This document shows, one piece after another, positions 1 to 11,593 of a stretch of 64,000 bases of DNA (within the stretch, counting starts at the first letter, position 1; the number at the start of each line of letters is the position of its first letter). Under the pieces are notes generated by a model. It was not told the DNA's origin. It did not search any database and saw only the letters and a list, made by a program, of their open reading frames with translations. Both the position numbers and the translations under genes were made by a program. Source of the stretch: Rhodococcus oxybenzonivorans. GTDB taxonomy: Bacteria; Actinomycetota; Actinomycetes; Mycobacteriales; Mycobacteriaceae. Where the stretch lies: contig NZ_CP021354.1 of the NCBI RefSeq assembly GCF_003130705.1, forward strand, positions 1-64,000. Direction: 5' to 3'.

Positions 1-1587
1 GTGAACGAGGATCCGAATGCGCTCGCACGGATCTGGATCGACGTCGTCGCTGACCTCACGTCCGATTCACCCGGTGGCGATCTGCCGCCGTTGACGCGTG
101 GCCAGAAGGCATGGTTGGCACTCGTCAAACCGTTGACACTGGCCCAGGGTTTCGCTCTGCTCTCGGTTCCGTCGCCTTTCGCGCAGGAAGCGATCGAACG
201 GGATCTTCGTGAACCGATCCTCCACGCGCTGGGCCGGCACCTCGGTGAACAAGTGGAGGGTCTCGGCGTTCGAATCGCAGCCCCGGTCGACAACGAACCC
301 GACTCCGATCCTCCTCCCCGGGACCACCGACCCGAACCCGACCACCGGCACACTCCCCGGCATCTCGAGCCGTCGGCCACCAGTGCGGGCACCTATCGCC
401 GTCGCCGATTCGGCTCCGGTGAAGACCAGCCCTACTCCGACACCACAGACTTCGAAGAGGTCGACGACGACAGTGAGGCGCTCGCGAGTGTCCACGAGTC
501 GTGGCCGTCCTACTTCACGAAGCCACCGACGGGACCGGCGCCCACAGCGACGGGCGGCAACAGCCTGAACGCGAAGTACACCTTCGACACTTTCGTCATC
601 GGCTCGTCGAACCGCTTCGCGCACGCGGCCGCCGTCGCCATCGCCGAGGCTCCTGCCCGCGCCTACAACCCGCTGTTCGTGTGGGGCGCGTCGGGCCTCG
701 GCAAGACCCACCTGTTACATGCGGCCGGTCACTATGCGCAACGTCTCTTCCCAGGGATGCGGGTGAAGTACGTATCCACCGAGGAGTTCACCAACGACTT
801 CATCAACAGCCTCCGGGACGACCGGAAAGTGGCGTTCAAGCGTCGCTACCGTGAGACCGACGTGCTGCTGGTCGACGACATTCAGTTCATCGAGGGTAAA
901 GAGGGTATCCAGGAGGAGTTCTTCCACACCTTCAATACGCTTCACAATGCGAACAAGCAGATCGTCGTGTCCTCCGACCGACCGCCGAAGCAGCTCGCCA
1001 CGCTGGAGGAACGCCTCCGCACCCGCTTCGAATGGGGCCTGATCACCGACGTCCAGCCGCCCGAACTCGAGACCCGCATTGCGATCCTCAGCAAGAAGGC
1101 CCGCATGGACCGGCTCGAGGTGCCGGACGACGTCCTCGAGTTGATCGCCAGCCGGATCGAGCGGAACATCCGGGAACTCGAGGGTGCGCTCATCCGGGTG
1201 ACCGCTTTCGCCTCCCTGAACAGGCAGCCCCTGGACCTCACGCTGGCCGAGGTAGTCCTGCGTGATCTGATGCCGGATTCGTCGAGTCTCGAGATCAATG
1301 CGGCCACGATCATGGCCGTGACGGCTGAGTACTTCAACATGTCGATCGACGACCTGTGTGGCCCGGGCAAGGCCCGTCCGCTGGCGCAGGCGCGGCAGAT
1401 CTCCATGTACCTGTGCCGTGAGCTGACGGACCTCTCGTTGCCGAAGATCGGTCAGACATTCGGCCGCGACCACACCACCGTCATGTACGCGGACAAGAAG
1501 ATCCGCAAGGAGATGACGGAACGCCGGAAGGTCTACGACCAGGTCCAGGAGCTCACAGCCCGCATCAAGCAGCGCTCCAAGCGGTAG
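1..1587 (+). CDS. dnaA: Chromosomal replication initiator DnaA
   Basis: DnaA is the AAA+ ATPase that binds DnaA boxes at oriC, opens the duplex and recruits the replicative helicase. The 528-residue protein has the family layout: an N-terminal interaction domain (about 1-90), an acidic and proline-rich linker (about 95-190), an AAA+ core with Walker A GASGLGKT near residue 229 and Walker B LLVDDIQF near 289, and a C-terminal helix-turn-helix with the signature [11 protein letters not shown] near 487. It starts at GTG, the first base of the window, so its promoter is not visible. A strong hairpin follows the stop codon, and the origin region and dnaN lie downstream. The long linker is normal for actinobacteria. 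Confidence 0.98.
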   Translation: MNEDPNALARIWIDVVADLTSDSPGGDLPPLTRGQKAWLALVKPLTLAQGFALLSVPSPFAQEAIERDLREPILHALGRHLGEQVEGLGVRIAAPVDNEPDSDPPPRDHRPEPDHRHTPRHLEPSATSAGTYRRRRFGSGEDQPYSDTTDFEEVDDDSEALASVHESWPSYFTKPPTGPAPTATGGNSLNAKYTFDTFVIGSSNRFAHAAAVAIAEAPARAYNPLFVWGASGLGKTHLLHAAGHYAQRLFPGMRVKYVSTEEFTNDFINSLRDDRKVAFKRRYRETDVLLVDDIQFIEGKEGIQEEFFHTFNTLHNANKQIVVSSDRPPKQLATLEERLRTRFEWGLITDVQPPELETRIAILSKKARMDRLEVPDDVLELIASRIERNIRELEGALIRVTAFASLNRQPLDLTLAEVVLRDLMPDSSSLEINAATIMAVTAEYFNMSIDDLCGPGKARPLAQARQISMYLCRELTDLSLPKIGQTFGRDHTTVMYADKKIRKEMTERRKVYDQVQELTARIKQRSKR

Positions 1588-1603
1588 ATCGTCGCCCTGC
1601 CTC

Positions 1604-1638
1604 CTCGTGCCCCGGTAGTTCGATTGCCGGGGCACGAG
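1604..1638 (+). terminator. Hairpin after dnaA
   Basis: A perfect 12-bp inverted repeat (CTCGTGCCCCGG at 1604-1615, complement at 1627-1638) with an 11-base loop begins 16 bases after the dnaA stop. There is no T-run, as is common for actinobacterial intrinsic terminators. Confidence 0.7.
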
Positions 1639-1673
1639 TCGTCGTGAGGGGTGTGGCCGGCGACGGCGGGTGG

Positions 1674-1770
1674 CTCGAGCCGTCCCTCGAGGGCCTCCTC
1701 GAGCCCTTTCCTCGAGGTCGCCCTCGAGGGGTTGCTCGAGCGTCGGCTCGAGGGGGTACTCGAGGGTGGG
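1674..1770. repeat. Phased CTCGAG array (8 units, 12-bp period)
   Basis: The palindrome CTCGAG begins at 1674, 1686, 1698, 1711, 1723, 1735, 1747 and 1759. The spacing is 12 bp throughout except one step of 13. The six bases between palindromes vary, so the constraint is on the hexamer and its phase. Two more units with the same 12-bp step lie at 1937 and 1949; single copies lie at 1905, 2107 and 2142. The array sits between the dnaA terminator and the DnaA boxes. Confidence 0.9.
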
Positions 1771-2248
1771 CGCACCGAGCGGGCGCGCGACACACCGGTG
1801 CAACACGCCGACGCCGAGACCTGGGGAAAAGCATTCACACCTGTGGATAAGTGTGGGGATGACGGGGAATCTCTGTGGACAGAACGTGCAGAACTTTGAA
1901 CAACCTCGAGTAGTCCACACGGGTGCCTGATTGGTCCTCGAGTTTGTCCTCGAGAATTCCCCATGGGGCCGGGCGGACCGACCAGCGCCTAAGGCCGTTC
2001 GTCCACAGATTCCACAGGACCTAATAGTACTTCTGAATATTTCTTCTAAGAAACTCTTTCAAAACAGGCTTGGGGATCGAGTCGGTTCACAGGCCCCCGC
2101 CGGGGACTCGAGGACCGGGGCGTTCCGCTTTCAAGTTCGTCCTCGAGGGCTTACGGTTATGCATCGCCGCTCTGTGAAAGACTGCAGTGCCAGTGGTCAC
2201 GGCTCGACCGTGCCGACCAACCGTGCTACCGAGAGGAACAACCCGGCG

Positions 2249-3433
2249 ATGGAGCTTGGAAGCCTGAAGTTTCGCGTCTCCCGGGAAGAATTCGCTGATT
2301 CAGTGGCATGGGTCGCCCGCAGTCTGCCGTCGCGACCCCCTGTCCCGGTTCTCGGCGGGGTTCTCCTTGACGCAACCGAACAAGGGTTGACGGTTTCCGG
2401 ATTCGACTACGAGGTGTCGGCCCAGGTGCGGGTTGCGGCAGAGGTCGGCAGTACGGGACAGGTCCTGGTGTCCGGCAAGCTGCTGGCTGACATCACGAAG
2501 GCCCTCCCGAACAAGCCGGTCGATGTGACCCTCGAAGGCACACGCGTTCTGATCGCCTGTGGAAGTGCCAAGTTCTCGCTGCCCACCATGCCGGTCGAGG
2601 ACTACCCCCAGCTCCCGCAGCTGCCCCAGCAAACTGGTTCCATCCCCGCTGACCTCTTCTCCGAGGCAATCAGTCAGGTGGCGGTCGCTGCAGGCCGAGA
2701 CGACACTCTGCCGATGCTGACGGGCATTCGTGTCGAGATCGAGAAGAGCACGATCGTGCTCGCCGCTACCGACAGGTTCCGTCTCGCCGTGCGGCAACTC
2801 GAGTGGTCGCCCACCAACCCCGACACGTCGGCTGCCGTCCTCATCCCTGCCAAGACCTTGTCCGAGTCGGCCAAAACTCTTGCCGGAGATGCTACTTCGC
2901 CCGTCGAGCTCGCTCTGGGTTCCGGCTCCGCCGTCGGCAACGACGGACTTCTCGGCATCGTCAACGACGGACGCCGCACCACCACCCGACTCCTCGACGC
3001 CGAGTTCCCGAAGTTCCGCCAGCTCCTGCCGTCCGAGCACACCGCCATGGCGACCGCCCCGATTGCCCCGCTCATCGAGGCCATCAAGCGTGTGGCGCTG
3101 GTCGCGGAGCGTGGCGCACAGGTCCGCCTCCAGTTCTCTGCCGAGGGACTCCTCCTCTCGGCCGGGGGTGACGACGCGGGCCGGGCCGAGGAAGGCCTCA
3201 ACGCGGTTTTCCGCGGCGAGCCCCTGACCATTGCCTTCAACCCGGGTTATCTGATCGACGGACTCTCCTCGCTCCACAGCGAGGAGGTGCTGTTCGGTTT
3301 CACCACCCCGAGCCGTCCCGCCGTGCTGCGCCCCGCCACCGAAGAAGAGATCGAGCCGGACGATTCGGGTAACTTCTCGGCGCCCGAGAGCGCGTACACC
3401 TACCTGCTGATGCCGGTCCGCCTCCCCGGCTGA
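2249..3433 (+). CDS. dnaN: DNA polymerase III beta subunit (sliding clamp)
   Basis: DnaN forms the ring-shaped dimer that tethers DNA polymerase III to the template. The 394-residue length and the N-terminal [15 protein letters not shown] match actinobacterial clamps, and the protein ends in the typical LLMPVRLPG. The frame is open upstream to 1931, but ATG 2249 is preferred. It follows a GAGAGGA-type ribosome-binding site, gives the family length, and the upstream extension would translate DnaA boxes and the AT-rich element. gnd follows after a 62-base gap. Confidence 0.97.
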   Translation: MELGSLKFRVSREEFADSVAWVARSLPSRPPVPVLGGVLLDATEQGLTVSGFDYEVSAQVRVAAEVGSTGQVLVSGKLLADITKALPNKPVDVTLEGTRVLIACGSAKFSLPTMPVEDYPQLPQLPQQTGSIPADLFSEAISQVAVAAGRDDTLPMLTGIRVEIEKSTIVLAATDRFRLAVRQLEWSPTNPDTSAAVLIPAKTLSESAKTLAGDATSPVELALGSGSAVGNDGLLGIVNDGRRTTTRLLDAEFPKFRQLLPSEHTAMATAPIAPLIEAIKRVALVAERGAQVRLQFSAEGLLLSAGGDDAGRAEEGLNAVFRGEPLTIAFNPGYLIDGLSSLHSEEVLFGFTTPSRPAVLRPATEEEIEPDDSGNFSAPESAYTYLLMPVRLPG

Positions 3434-3495
3434 CGCGTCGCTGGAAGCGAAAGGGTCACTGTCGGAAGAAGTCTCACGAGCGGACGGAGATCACG

Positions 3496-4407
3496 ATGCA
3501 GGTCGGGTTGGTCGGACTCGGGAAAATGGGATTCAACATGCGTGAGCGTCTGCGCGCGCACGGTCACGAGGTAGTCGGCTACGACCCTCGTCCCGAGGTC
3601 ACCGACGTGGCATCCCTGACGGAACTCGCGCAGCGACTCGAGTCTCCGCGAGTCGTGTGGGTGATGGTTCCGGCGGGGAAGATCACCCAGGACACCGTGT
3701 CGGAGCTGTCGACCGTGCTCGAGTCCGGGGACCTGGTCATCGACGGTGGAAACTCGAGATATACCGACGACCGTGTGCACGGCGAGATGCTGGCGTCCCG
3801 GAATATCGGTTACCTGGACTGCGGTGTGTCCGGCGGAGTCTGGGGACTCGAGAACGGTTACGGGCTGATGGTCGGTGGCGCGGAAGCCGATGTCGCACGG
3901 GCACTTCCGATCTTCGATGCGCTTCGCCCCGAGGGAGAGCGGGCGGACGGCTTCGTCCACGCAGGTCCGATCGGAGCCGGCCACTACGCGAAGATGATTC
4001 ACAACGGCATCGAATACGGCCTGATGCAGGCGTACGCCGAGGGATACGAATTACTCGAGGCCGAAGAGCTCGTTACCGACGTTCACGGTGTTCTCCGCGC
4101 GTGGACCAAGGGCACCGTCGTGCGGTCGTGGCTGCTCGAACTTCTGGTCAAGGCGCTGGGTGACGACCCAAATTTCGCGGAAATCTCCGGGTACACAGAG
4201 GATTCCGGTGAGGGCCGCTGGACGGTGCAGGAAGCGATCAACCATGCCGTTCCGGCGCCCGTGATCTCGGCGGCGCTGTTCGCGCGTTTCGCCTCGCGGC
4301 AGGACGATTCCCCGGCCATGAAGGCGGTGTCCGCGCTACGCAACCAGTTCGGTGGACACGCTGTGAAGAAGGCCGTGGGCGAGCCGGAAACCGGCTCTGG
4401 AACATAG
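3496..4407 (+). CDS. gnd: 6-phosphogluconate dehydrogenase, decarboxylating (short form)
   Basis: This enzyme oxidatively decarboxylates 6-phosphogluconate to ribulose 5-phosphate in the pentose phosphate pathway. The 303-residue protein has the N-terminal Rossmann motif GLGKMGFNM (residues 6-14) and the substrate and catalytic stretches GVSGGVWGLENGYGLMVGG and AKMIHNGIEYG. It is the short (about 300-residue) class found in actinobacteria rather than the 470-residue class; that class is often NAD-preferring, but cofactor choice cannot be read directly here. The position between dnaN and recF is the conserved actinomycete arrangement. Its stop codon abuts the recF GTG with no gap. Confidence 0.93.
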   Translation: MQVGLVGLGKMGFNMRERLRAHGHEVVGYDPRPEVTDVASLTELAQRLESPRVVWVMVPAGKITQDTVSELSTVLESGDLVIDGGNSRYTDDRVHGEMLASRNIGYLDCGVSGGVWGLENGYGLMVGGAEADVARALPIFDALRPEGERADGFVHAGPIGAGHYAKMIHNGIEYGLMQAYAEGYELLEAEELVTDVHGVLRAWTKGTVVRSWLLELLVKALGDDPNFAEISGYTEDSGEGRWTVQEAINHAVPAPVISAALFARFASRQDDSPAMKAVSALRNQFGGHAVKKAVGEPETGSGT

Positions 4408-5649
4408 GTGTTCGTCCGCGCATTCTCGCTCAGAGACTTTCGGTCCTGGGACGCACTGAGCCTCGACCTGCGTCCGGGGTGCACCGTCTTCGTCGGTCCC
4501 AACGGGCACGGCAAGACGAACGTGCTCGAGGCGCTGGGATATCTGTCCACCCTGTCGTCGCATCGAGTCAGTTCGGATGCTCCGCTGATCAGGACGGGTA
4601 CCGGACAGGCCTTCGCGGGCGCGACCGTCGTCAATGCCGGTCGGGAACTGACGGTGGACGTCGAACTGATCGAGGGTAAGTCCAACAAGGCCCGGATCAA
4701 TCGATCGCCGACTCGTCGTCCGCGCGAGATTCTGGGGATCTTGCAGACGGTGTTGTTCGCCCCCGAGGATCTGTCCTTGGTTCGCGGCGACCCGGGAGAT
4801 CGGCGTCGCTACCTCGATGAACTCCTCACTTCCCGGATCCCGCGGATGGCAGCGGTGCGTGCGGACTACGACCGTGTCCTACGGCAGCGGTCGGCGCTGC
4901 TGAAGACGGCCGGTGGTGCGTTGCGGCGGGTCTCGCGCAGCGGCGCTTCCGCCAGTGAGGACGGCGCAAGCGCTCTGGCGACCCTCGAGGTGTGGGATGG
5001 GCATCTGGCCGCGCACGGTGCTCAACTGCTCGCCGGGCGGCTACAACTCGTCCACGACCTCGCCCCTCATCTGGCGGAGTCGTACCGATCACTCGCTCCC
5101 GAATCCAGACCGGCAAGTATCCGTTACCGCTCGAGCCTCGGCTCGTCCCTCCCGCCGGAATTCTCCGACCCGTCACGGAATCCCGCGCAGGATGACGTCG
5201 CCTTTCTCGAGGAGCGATTCCTTCACGAGTTGTCGGTGATGAGGTCGAAGGAGATCGAGCGGGGGGTGTGCCTGGTCGGACCTCATCGCGACGATCTCGA
5301 ATTGCAGCTCGGCGACACACCTGCCAAGGGGTTCGCGAGCCACGGGGAGTCCTGGTCGTTCGCCTTGTCTCTGCGACTGGGGGCGTTCGCGTTGCTGCGA
5401 GCAGACGGCAGTGATCCGGTTCTGATGCTGGACGACGTATTCGCGGAGCTGGACCGGCGTCGTCGCAGTGCGCTCGCCCGCGTCGCCGTGGACGCCGAAC
5501 AGGTACTCATCACCGCAGCGGTGCCGGAGGACGTTCCCGCAGAACTCGATGCCGTCCGGTTCGGTGTGGAGGCCCGCGACACGGATCGAGGACGCATCTC
5601 GCAGATTACGGACAAGAGTGAGGAGCTGCCTGATGACGGAGGGTCATGA
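4408..5649 (+). CDS. recF: DNA replication and repair protein RecF
   Basis: RecF is an SMC-like ATPase that loads RecA at single-strand gaps. The 413-residue protein has Walker A GPNGHGKT at about residues 30-37 and a C-terminal ABC signature and Walker B region ([10 protein letters not shown] ... [13 protein letters not shown]). The GTG start follows directly on the gnd stop, which implies translational coupling. It overlaps the start of the downstream DUF721 gene by 17 bases. Confidence 0.96.
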   Translation: MFVRAFSLRDFRSWDALSLDLRPGCTVFVGPNGHGKTNVLEALGYLSTLSSHRVSSDAPLIRTGTGQAFAGATVVNAGRELTVDVELIEGKSNKARINRSPTRRPREILGILQTVLFAPEDLSLVRGDPGDRRRYLDELLTSRIPRMAAVRADYDRVLRQRSALLKTAGGALRRVSRSGASASEDGASALATLEVWDGHLAAHGAQLLAGRLQLVHDLAPHLAESYRSLAPESRPASIRYRSSLGSSLPPEFSDPSRNPAQDDVAFLEERFLHELSVMRSKEIERGVCLVGPHRDDLELQLGDTPAKGFASHGESWSFALSLRLGAFALLRADGSDPVLMLDDVFAELDRRRRSALARVAVDAEQVLITAAVPEDVPAELDAVRFGVEARDTDRGRISQITDKSEELPDDGGS

Positions 5650-6193
5650 CCCCACCCCCGCGGAGACTCCGGAACCGGAGTTGAAGGGTGTCGACCTCGC
5701 CCGGCGCGCCCTCGAGGAGGCACGGGCCGCCGCAAAGGCGAGCGGTAAATCTGTGGGCCAGGGTCGGCGTTCCGGAACGGGGGTTCGGAGCCTGCGTGCC
5801 CGTCGCCGGCGTGGGTGGTCGGGTCCGGGGCCCGACGATCGTGATCCGCAGCCGTTCGGTGCGCTGACGAGCGCACTCGCGAAACAACGAGGCTGGGCAC
5901 CCAAGGTGTCCGAGGGGACGGTTCTGGGCCGGTGGACGCAGGTTGTCGGTGAGGACATTGCCTCGCACGCCGAGCCGACCGGGCTTCGTGACGGAATCTT
6001 GAGTGTGTCCGCGGAGTCGACTGCGTGGGCTACCCAGCTGCGAATGATGCAATCACAGATACTCGCGAAGATTGCCGCGGCCGTCGGTGACGGCGTCGTG
6101 AAGTCACTGCGTATCACCGGCCCCTCTGCTCCGAGCTGGCGAAAGGGTGAGCGACACGTGCGCGGGCGCGGGCCGAGGGACACCTACGGCTGA
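5633..6193 (+). CDS. DUF721 family protein (Rv0004 type)
   Basis: This is the 186-residue member of the DUF721 (DciA-related) family that sits between recF and gyrB in mycolic-acid actinomycetes. The conserved domain covers about residues 65-150 ([35 protein letters not shown]). The N-terminal third is charged and low in complexity. DciA-type DUF721 proteins are associated with loading the replicative helicase; that role is inferred here from family and position beside dnaA, dnaN and recF. ATG 5633 was chosen because it follows GAGGAG and overlaps recF by 17 bases; the frame is open further upstream only as a recF shadow. Confidence 0.88.
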   Translation: MTEGHDPTPAETPEPELKGVDLARRALEEARAAAKASGKSVGQGRRSGTGVRSLRARRRRGWSGPGPDDRDPQPFGALTSALAKQRGWAPKVSEGTVLGRWTQVVGEDIASHAEPTGLRDGILSVSAESTAWATQLRMMQSQILAKIAAAVGDGVVKSLRITGPSAPSWRKGERHVRGRGPRDTYG

Positions 6194-6316
6194 GCTGATT
6201 CGGTGACAGGCCCTGGCCGTATCTGATACCCGATGTTACAGTTATCTCGAGTTGTTGAGTGAACTGTGCCACATCGAATCCGCGTGGCTCAGTGGTCGGC
6301 ACGAAGGAGTAACCGA

Positions 6317-7231
6317 ATGTCCGCCCCGACTGCACCGCGTAACCGAACGGCGATTCCGGAACCGGATCACATCCTGTTGCAGGCCAGAAACGTCGAGTTC
6401 GACTGGTCGAACCTCCCTATGCACTGGATCCCGGGCGATCCATTCAGCACGCACGTTCTGAACGTTCTGCACCTTCTCCTCCCCGCAGGAGAGGAGTGGT
6501 TCGTCGACACGTTCAAGGAGGCGCTGCCCCTGATCGAGGACGAGCAACTGCGTGACGACGTCGTGGGCTTCATCGGCCAGGAGGCAATGCACTCCAACGC
6601 CCACTCAGGGGTGTTGATTCATCTGAAGGAGAAGGGCCTCGATCCCACGCCCTTCACCGATCAGATGGAATGGACCTTCAAGAAGATTCTGGGACCGCGC
6701 CCACTGACCGGGTTGCGGGAAAAGAACCACTTGATCGAGCGCCTCGCCGTCATCGCCGCCATCGAGCACATCACTGCATTCCTCGGTGACTGGGTGCTCA
6801 ATGCCGAGGGTCTCGATCGCGCGGGCGTGCACCCGACCATGCTCGACCTGCTGCGGTGGCACGGTGCCGAGGAGGTAGAACATCGCTCCGTCGCCTATGA
6901 CGTCATGCGGTACTTCGACAAGCGTGAATCCCGGCGCATTCGTACCCAGCTGATCGTGACGCCGGTGATCGTATGGCTGTGGGTGCGGGGAACCCGTTTC
7001 CTCATGCGTAACGATCCTGAACTCGCCCCGTGGTCGGAACATCGGCGTAAGCCGCATCTGTCCGACTTCTTCGCGGCGGGTAAGCGTGGAACCTTGCCCA
7101 CGGCATGGGAACTGACGAAAAGAATGTCGACGTATTTCACTCGGTCGTACCACCCCTCGAACGAGGGGTCGACGGCGCAGGCGGTGAAGTACCTGGCGTC
7201 GTCGCCGGCGGCACAGGCGGCGCAACGATGA
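6317..7231 (+). CDS. PF10118-type 'metal-dependent hydrolase', probable diiron enzyme
   Basis: The 304-residue protein belongs to the family usually labelled metal-dependent hydrolase. It is helical and carries two ExxH motifs, E89-A-M-H92 and E186-V-E-H189, with further acidic residues at E59/E60 and E150-H151. That set matches a four-helix carboxylate-bridged diiron site, so an oxygenase or oxidase is at least as likely as a hydrolase. Its TGA overlaps the ATG of a reductase with FMN/FAD, NAD and 2Fe-2S motifs, which supports an electron-requiring reaction. ATG 6317 follows AAGGAG with good spacing; the longer open frame to 6266 lacks such a site. The substrate is unknown. Confidence 0.8.
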   Translation: MSAPTAPRNRTAIPEPDHILLQARNVEFDWSNLPMHWIPGDPFSTHVLNVLHLLLPAGEEWFVDTFKEALPLIEDEQLRDDVVGFIGQEAMHSNAHSGVLIHLKEKGLDPTPFTDQMEWTFKKILGPRPLTGLREKNHLIERLAVIAAIEHITAFLGDWVLNAEGLDRAGVHPTMLDLLRWHGAEEVEHRSVAYDVMRYFDKRESRRIRTQLIVTPVIVWLWVRGTRFLMRNDPELAPWSEHRRKPHLSDFFAAGKRGTLPTAWELTKRMSTYFTRSYHPSNEGSTAQAVKYLASSPAAQAAQR

Positions 7232-8346
7232 AACTCGCTTCCATGCGAAACGTCCTGAAAGCCAAGGGCCTTACTCGCTACGACGCACCGCCGGACATCA
7301 AGGGTCGAGAACGACCGGACCGCGCCATGCGTATCACCGAGGCCGTCGCCGAGAAGTACCTCCGTGTACTCACGGCCTACGAGTACAACCCGGTGGTTGC
7401 CGGGCACAATCCCGACAGTGCGATGACGCTCGTCGTGTCGCATCGCCAAGTCGTGGCCCGCGATGCCAACGTGGTGTTGCTCCGGTTCGAGTCGGAAGAC
7501 GGTGCGGCCCTTCCCGAGTGGCACCCCGGGTCACATCTCGACTTCCACCTGCCCTCCGGTCTTCGGCGCCAGTACTCGTTGTGCGGCGATCCGTCCGATC
7601 GACACGGTTACAGTGTCGCCGTCCGGCGAATCCCGGACGGGGGCGGCGGCTCCGTCGAGATGCACGCGCTCGAGCCCGGGTCCTCGGTGACGGTCCGCGG
7701 TCCCCGCAACGGGTTTCCGTTCGTCGGTGAGGGCAGCGCGCTGTTCGTCGCAGGCGGTATCGGAATCACTCCCATCCTGGCGATGGTGAGGGCGGCTCGA
7801 GAACTCGGAATGGATTGGCAGTTCGTCTATTCCGGGCGTTCGCGCGAATCGATGCCGTTCCTCGACGAAATCGAAACCTTCGACACCTCACGCGTGTTCA
7901 TCCGGCCCGACGACGAGTTCGGACTGCCGAGCTCGACCGACCTGCTCGAGCGTGCGGTCCCCGGCGGTGCGGTCTACTGTTGCGGGCCCACCCCGATGCT
8001 CGAATCGGTTCGGCGCGGATTTGCGTCGAGTCCCGCCGCGGCGCTGCATTTCGAACGATTCGGTGCACCACCGGTACTCGACGGCCGCGAGTTCGAAGTA
8101 CAACTGGTGAGCACCGGCGAGGTGCTCACCGTTCCCGCCGACGAGTCGGCGCTGAGCGTGATCAAGGACAGGCTGCCCGGTGTCGGATATTCGTGCCAAC
8201 AGGGTTTCTGCGGTACCTGCCGGGTAAAGGTGCTAGCGGGCAAGGCGGAACACCGTGAGAACCGGCTCACCGACACCGAACAACAGGACGAAATGCTCAT
8301 CTGTGTCTCCCGTTCCGAGGGCGGTCGTCTCGTCCTCGACCTGTGA
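7228..8346 (+). CDS. Ferredoxin reductase-type flavoprotein with C-terminal 2Fe-2S domain
   Basis: The 372-residue electron-transfer protein would pass electrons from NAD(P)H through flavin to a 2Fe-2S cluster. A flavin-binding barrel contains RQYSLCG (about residue 111), a nucleotide-binding fold contains AGGIGITPI (about 173) and CCGPTPML, and the C-terminal plant-type ferredoxin domain has SCQQGFCGTC plus a later LIC. This order is that of phthalate-dioxygenase or vanillate-demethylase reductases, but with about 60 extra N-terminal residues. The start ATG overlaps the previous stop (ATGA), so it is probably the dedicated partner of the upstream putative diiron protein. Confidence 0.88.
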   Translation: MKLASMRNVLKAKGLTRYDAPPDIKGRERPDRAMRITEAVAEKYLRVLTAYEYNPVVAGHNPDSAMTLVVSHRQVVARDANVVLLRFESEDGAALPEWHPGSHLDFHLPSGLRRQYSLCGDPSDRHGYSVAVRRIPDGGGGSVEMHALEPGSSVTVRGPRNGFPFVGEGSALFVAGGIGITPILAMVRAARELGMDWQFVYSGRSRESMPFLDEIETFDTSRVFIRPDDEFGLPSSTDLLERAVPGGAVYCCGPTPMLESVRRGFASSPAAALHFERFGAPPVLDGREFEVQLVSTGEVLTVPADESALSVIKDRLPGVGYSCQQGFCGTCRVKVLAGKAEHRENRLTDTEQQDEMLICVSRSEGGRLVLDL

Positions 8347-8348
8347 AC

Positions 8349-8375
8349 CGACGACACCGACGACACCGACGACAC
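8349..8375. repeat. Triplicated 9-bp unit
   Basis: Three exact tandem copies of CGACGACAC lie just after the reductase stop, in the 58-base gap before the alpha/beta hydrolase. They are prone to slippage and could vary the gap length between strains. Confidence 0.9.
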
Positions 8376-8404
8376 CAAAGCTTCGAAAGAGTCGAGGACC
8401 CTTC

Positions 8405-9328
8405 ATGAGTGCACACATCCCCGGCACTGCCGTGCGGATTTCCAACGGACCCGTGGAACTCGCGGTGTTCGAACAGGGCAATCCTGCCGGCGACACCATC
8501 GTCCTGGTACACGGCTGGCCGGACACCCATGAGTTGTGGCAACGCGTGGTGCCCTTCCTGGCGGAGCGTTTCCGGGTGATCAGCTACGACAGTCGCGGGG
8601 CAGGGGACAGCACCGTGCCCACCCGCGTGGCGGACTATCGACTGCCCGAGCTGGCGGGTGACCTGTTCGCGGTCATCGACGCGGTGAGCCCGGGTAAGCC
8701 GGTTCACGTCCTCGCCCACGACTGGGGGTCGGTGGAGGCGTGGGAAGCCGTCTGTGAGCAGGGGGCCGCCGAGCGGATCGCGTCCTTCACGTCGGTGTCC
8801 GGGCCCAACCTCGATCACCTGGGCAAGTGGATGCGCCGCCGGATATCGGACCGCAGCTTCGGTGGACCGCTCGCCCAGGCGGTGGCGTCGGCCTACACGG
8901 TTCTGTTCCAGATTCCCGGGCTGGCCACACTGCCGCTTCGGCTGTGGTTCTCGCGTCACTGGCCGGCATTCCTGAAATTCTTCGACGGACTCGACCCCGC
9001 GCTCGTGCAGCCCGGCCCGACGCTGGCGGACGACATGGTGAACGGTCTGAAGCTCTACCGGGCGAATATCAGGACGTGTCTCGGCAGGCCCCGCGACCGC
9101 TACACGGACGTGCCGGTTCAGCTTATTCTCAACGCCAGAGACAAGGCAGTGCGCCCGGTGGGCTACGAGGACACCGAGAAATGGGCGCCCGACCTGCGAC
9201 GTCGTCACATCGACGCCGGACACTGGTCACCGATCTCGCACGCGGAGGACATTGCCCAGCTCACGGCGGAGTTCGTCCTCGATCTCGACGAGCGGGCGTT
9301 CCGCGATGTCGAGGAGCGCGGCGCCTGA
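8405..9328 (+). CDS. Alpha/beta hydrolase, epoxide hydrolase-like
   Basis: This 307-residue hydrolase has the oxyanion-hole motif VHGWPDT (about residue 38) and a nucleophile elbow with Asp, AHDWGS (about 104). Aspartate as nucleophile is typical of epoxide hydrolases and haloalkane dehalogenases. The candidate catalytic histidine is in AGHWSPISH near the C-terminus. Mycobacterial EphD-like proteins fuse a similar domain to a short-chain dehydrogenase, but here the domain stands alone. ATG 8405 fits the family N-terminus; the frame opens further upstream only through the 9-bp repeats and the reductase. It is probably co-transcribed with the two genes before it. Confidence 0.82.
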   Translation: MSAHIPGTAVRISNGPVELAVFEQGNPAGDTIVLVHGWPDTHELWQRVVPFLAERFRVISYDSRGAGDSTVPTRVADYRLPELAGDLFAVIDAVSPGKPVHVLAHDWGSVEAWEAVCEQGAAERIASFTSVSGPNLDHLGKWMRRRISDRSFGGPLAQAVASAYTVLFQIPGLATLPLRLWFSRHWPAFLKFFDGLDPALVQPGPTLADDMVNGLKLYRANIRTCLGRPRDRYTDVPVQLILNARDKAVRPVGYEDTEKWAPDLRRRHIDAGHWSPISHAEDIAQLTAEFVLDLDERAFRDVEERGA

Positions 9329-9436
9329 CGAATCTCAGGGCCGTTCGGCCTAGGTTTTCACCCCCGAACCATCCTGAAAATTCGCCTACGGGCCGCTCAG
9401 GGGTGTCATAGCCCTCTTGTGGCCGTGGCGTACCAG

Positions 9437-9442
9437 TATGAT
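9437..9442 (+). promoter_or_regulatory. Candidate -10 element upstream of gyrB
   Basis: TATGAT lies 108 bases before the gyrB GTG in the 222-base gap after the hydrolase. No convincing -35 is spaced 16-18 bases upstream (TTGTGG at 9417-9422 is only 14 away), so this is a weak call. Confidence 0.35.
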
Positions 9443-9523
9443 GGCCGAGGTAACTAGCGGCAAGATTCCCGACTCTCGTTCTCCGCAGGCCCGGACAGGG
9501 CGGCGGACGCGTGTGCCGGGTAG

Positions 9524-11593
<2,070 letters not shown>

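Larger units (their letters stand above)
1588..2248. other. dnaA-dnaN intergenic region, probable oriC
   Basis: This 661-base gap has the features of an actinobacterial origin. DnaA-box-like 9-mers are at 1842-1850 (perfect TGTGGATAA), 1874-1882 (TGTGGACAG), 1911-1919 (TAGTCCACA) and 1999-2007 (TCGTCCACA). Weaker matches are at 1852-1860 and 2008-2016. An AT-rich stretch at about 2021-2066, unusual for this DNA, is a candidate unwinding element and contains the small inverted repeat TTCTTCTAAGAA (2041-2052). Thirteen CTCGAG palindromes are scattered here, eight of them phased. An open frame continues from 1931 into dnaN, but it runs through the boxes and is not credible coding sequence. Confidence 0.85.

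Noticed and set aside
1931..3433. A 500-codon frame that would extend DnaN upstream by 106 residues
   Set aside because: The extension runs through DnaA boxes and the AT-rich element and has no clamp similarity; ATG 2249 gives the normal DnaN.
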